NCBI GenBank assembly: GCA_963520375.1
Contig: CAUQQF010000030.1
Location: 1-14,566, forward strand
Length of the DNA: 14,566 bases
Reading direction: 5' to 3'
Source of the DNA: JABCPE02 sp963520375
Lineage (GTDB): Bacteria; Bacteroidota; Bacteroidia; Flavobacteriales; Weeksellaceae
Below the pieces are notes generated by a model. That model worked only from the letters and a program-made list of their open reading frames with translations, was not told where the DNA came from and did not search any database. Made by a program: the position numbers and the translations under genes. This document shows, in pieces, positions 13,126 to 14,566 of this stretch. Numbering within the stretch: position 1 is the stretch's first letter; each line of letters opens with the position of its first letter.

Positions 13126-13908
13126 ATGGGAAAAACCAATCCATATATTGAAGAAGTACGCCTGCGCAGTAGCCGTACTCGAAAACGCGTTGCTAAAACC
13201 GATTATGAGAAATATCTTCGTGAATGCTGTGATCGCCATGCTGAACTAGAAAAGCAGAAACGAACCATGCCGCTTGTACCACTTGAAAAACCATATCAAA
13301 AGGGCTATGTACGCTTTTTTGTGGTTCGTGATGATGTAAAACGCAGTAAACTAGGAGATTTTTTTGAGAATCTTTTGGCTAAAATCAATACTTATCAATA
13401 CGCTGATAATCGCAAGTTCCAAAATAAGAAAAAACGCAGAGGTAAGCGCATCTATCTTCCTATAAAACAGGAATTATTATCATTTAGACTATGGGAGTGG
13501 GTGGATGCGATAGAAAAGGGCAAACTGGTAGCAGAAGAATGTAAATATTTTATGAAAGTGGAGCGTTATAATTCTGTTTGTAAGCGTTTTGAAATTTATT
13601 ATGAATTTGCTGAACCTTGGCGTTTTATGTTGAGAGTTAGACCTAATATCATTACGCATTACCGCCCAATAAACCTTGAAATAGAGCATGAGTTGGCTGA
13701 ACTGGATAAGGTTTTGAATGATTATAAAAACTGGGGAATTATTCAAAAAAAGGTGTTTTGTAATGGTTATACATGGAATCGCTATCAGAAAAAATGGGAA
13801 ACTAAAGCAAAGTATAAACGCACTCCTCTAAAGGAAATTACAGAATTTAGAGCCAATGCTTCTGCTCTGGAAATAGCAGAAATGCTATTGGATAGTGAAC
13901 ATTATTAA
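13126..13908 (+). CDS. Basic protein of unknown function in an operon with prfH
   Basis: I do not recognise this 260-residue protein. It has no signal peptide or membrane segment and is strongly basic and rich in Tyr and Trp. The N-terminal part (RLRSSRTRKRV, 12-22) and the stretch KKKRRGKR (101-108) look like nucleic-acid contacts. The centre alternates predicted strands and helices: YVRFFVVRDD (61-70), LWEWVDAIEKG (122-132), RFEIYYEFAEPWRFMLRVRP (154-173). The C-terminal part, from about 184, is helical with YTWNRYQKKWETKAKYKR (215-232). Such a make-up suits an RNA- or ribosome-binding protein. It ends 14 bases before prfH, so the two are almost certainly co-transcribed. Arginine is encoded mostly by CGN, unlike neighbouring genes that favour AGA, which hints at transfer together with prfH. 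Confidence 0.75.
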   Translation: MGKTNPYIEEVRLRSSRTRKRVAKTDYEKYLRECCDRHAELEKQKRTMPLVPLEKPYQKGYVRFFVVRDDVKRSKLGDFFENLLAKINTYQYADNRKFQNKKKRRGKRIYLPIKQELLSFRLWEWVDAIEKGKLVAEECKYFMKVERYNSVCKRFEIYYEFAEPWRFMLRVRPNIITHYRPINLEIEHELAELDKVLNDYKNWGIIQKKVFCNGYTWNRYQKKWETKAKYKRTPLKEITEFRANASALEIAEMLLDSEHY

Positions 13909-13922
13909 AAAGAAATTATAAA

Positions 13923-14566
13923 ATGGAAAAAATAATACAAATAACATCAGGAAAAGGACCTTTAGAATGCCAATGGGTAGTAGCCAAAGTGCTGAAAACA
14001 TTTTTGCAAGAGGCTGCCCAAGCAGGCATCGACTATAACATTCTCAGCCGTGAGGAAGGCGATGCCAATCTCACTGTAAAATCGGTTACCCTGCAACTCA
14101 AAGGCAAGGAGTTAGCATCGTTTTTGAAAAGTTGGCTCGGCACCGTGTGCTGGGTAGGCAAGAGCACCTTTCGCAAGTTTCACCAGCGCAGCAATTGGTA
14201 TATAGGCGTTTTTGAACTCGACCAACTGCAACGCCAGACTTTCTCAGAGCGCGATGTACAGTTCCAAACCACTCGCTCGCAAGGCAATGGCGGACAGAAT
14301 GTGAACAAGGTAAATTCGGCAGTGCGCGCCACCCACCTGCCTACGGGTATCAGCGTATTGGCACAGGATTCGCGTTCGCAACTGGACAATAAGAAACTCG
14401 CCCTTGCCCGCCTTAAAGAAAAACTCGCCGAAATGGAGCTTCAGCAACTCGCCGAGCAAGCACAGAGTCATTGGAGTAACCACACTCAAGTGCAACGTGG
14501 CAACCCTGTACGCACTTTCAAAGGTACCGATTTCAAAAGCACTTATGTAGAAAAGAGCTATAAGAA
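13923..14566 (+). CDS. prfH: Peptide chain release factor H (3' end outside window)
   Basis: The frame is open from ATG 13923 to the window edge, giving 214 residues with no stop yet. PrfH is a class I release-factor paralogue that keeps the peptidyl-tRNA hydrolysing domain but lacks the stop-codon-reading domain 2. The catalytic GGQ is at residues 123-125 inside TRSQGNGGQNVNKVNSAVRA (118-137), and the basic C-terminal part carries RGNPVRTFKGTDF (192-204). The N-terminal half (IQITSGKGPLECQW, 5-18) is typical of PrfH. The family is known for rescuing ribosomes whose 16S rRNA has been cut at the decoding centre, in partnership with the ligase RtcB. No rtcB is in this window. All 11 Arg codons are CGC/CGT, and G+C is far above the window average in the second half. 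Only a few residues are probably missing. Confidence 0.92.
   Translation, partial: MEKIIQITSGKGPLECQWVVAKVLKTFLQEAAQAGIDYNILSREEGDANLTVKSVTLQLKGKELASFLKSWLGTVCWVGKSTFRKFHQRSNWYIGVFELDQLQRQTFSERDVQFQTTRSQGNGGQNVNKVNSAVRATHLPTGISVLAQDSRSQLDNKKLALARLKEKLAEMELQQLAEQAQSHWSNHTQVQRGNPVRTFKGTDFKSTYVEKSYK

Noticed and set aside
14180..14495. Antisense open frames opposite prfH
   Set aside because: Shadows of the GC-richer prfH reading frame, without start signals or motifs.
1..14566. tRNA or rRNA genes, CRISPR arrays, insertion sequences
   Set aside because: I saw no cloverleaf-like segments, regularly spaced repeats, transposase motifs or terminal inverted repeats.

Overview
The window looks like chromosome of a member of the Bacteroidota, most likely a flavobacterium of the Chryseobacterium/Weeksellaceae type. 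The evidence is an AT-rich sequence, a protein with a type IX secretion (T9SS) sorting domain, Bacteroidetes-type promoters (TTG, about 19 bases, TAnnTTTG) in front of many genes, weak or absent Shine-Dalgarno sequences, and flavobacterial versions of tsaE-ald, PadR-PspC and a short acyltransferase. The genus is inferred from protein flavour only.

Layout. 1-1300: the tail of a membrane protein, then two tandemly duplicated small lipoprotein genes of unknown function. 1413-3048: tsaE (tRNA t6A modification ATPase) and an alanine dehydrogenase-family gene with unusual active-site and nucleotide-loop residues, closed by a bidirectional terminator. 3084-4373 (minus): pyrH-frr (UMP kinase, ribosome recycling factor), divergent from cmk (4515-5192, CMP kinase). 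5298-6390: envelope-stress style trio: YtxH-like protein, holin-superfamily membrane protein and a small hydrophobic partner. 6493-7365: a VOC/glyoxalase protein and, convergent to it, a tiny secreted protein that is little more than a T9SS sorting domain. 7511-9011: lptB (LPS export ATPase) and yaaA (peroxide-stress family). 9098-9418 (minus): a four-cysteine lipoprotein. 9593-11405: PadR repressor plus PspC-domain membrane protein. 11544-12110: lysophospholipid acyltransferase-like enzyme. 12181-12807: lipoprotein of a Bacteroidetes-type family of unknown function.

The most interesting part is 12808 to the end. A 318-base gene-free leader holds a strong terminator hairpin, two sequences that can pair alternatively with its arms, and a possible 24-codon leader ORF. 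It precedes a basic 260-residue protein of unknown function and prfH (peptide chain release factor H), which runs off the window. PrfH belongs to a ribosome rescue/RNA repair system usually coupled to the RNA ligase RtcB. prfH is clearly richer in G+C and uses different arginine codons from the rest of the window, so this block looks horizontally acquired. The linked 260-residue protein and the possible attenuator are the best candidates here for an undescribed extension of that system.

The rest is largely housekeeping: nucleotide metabolism, translation, LPS export and envelope maintenance, in short transcription units separated by clear intrinsic terminators.
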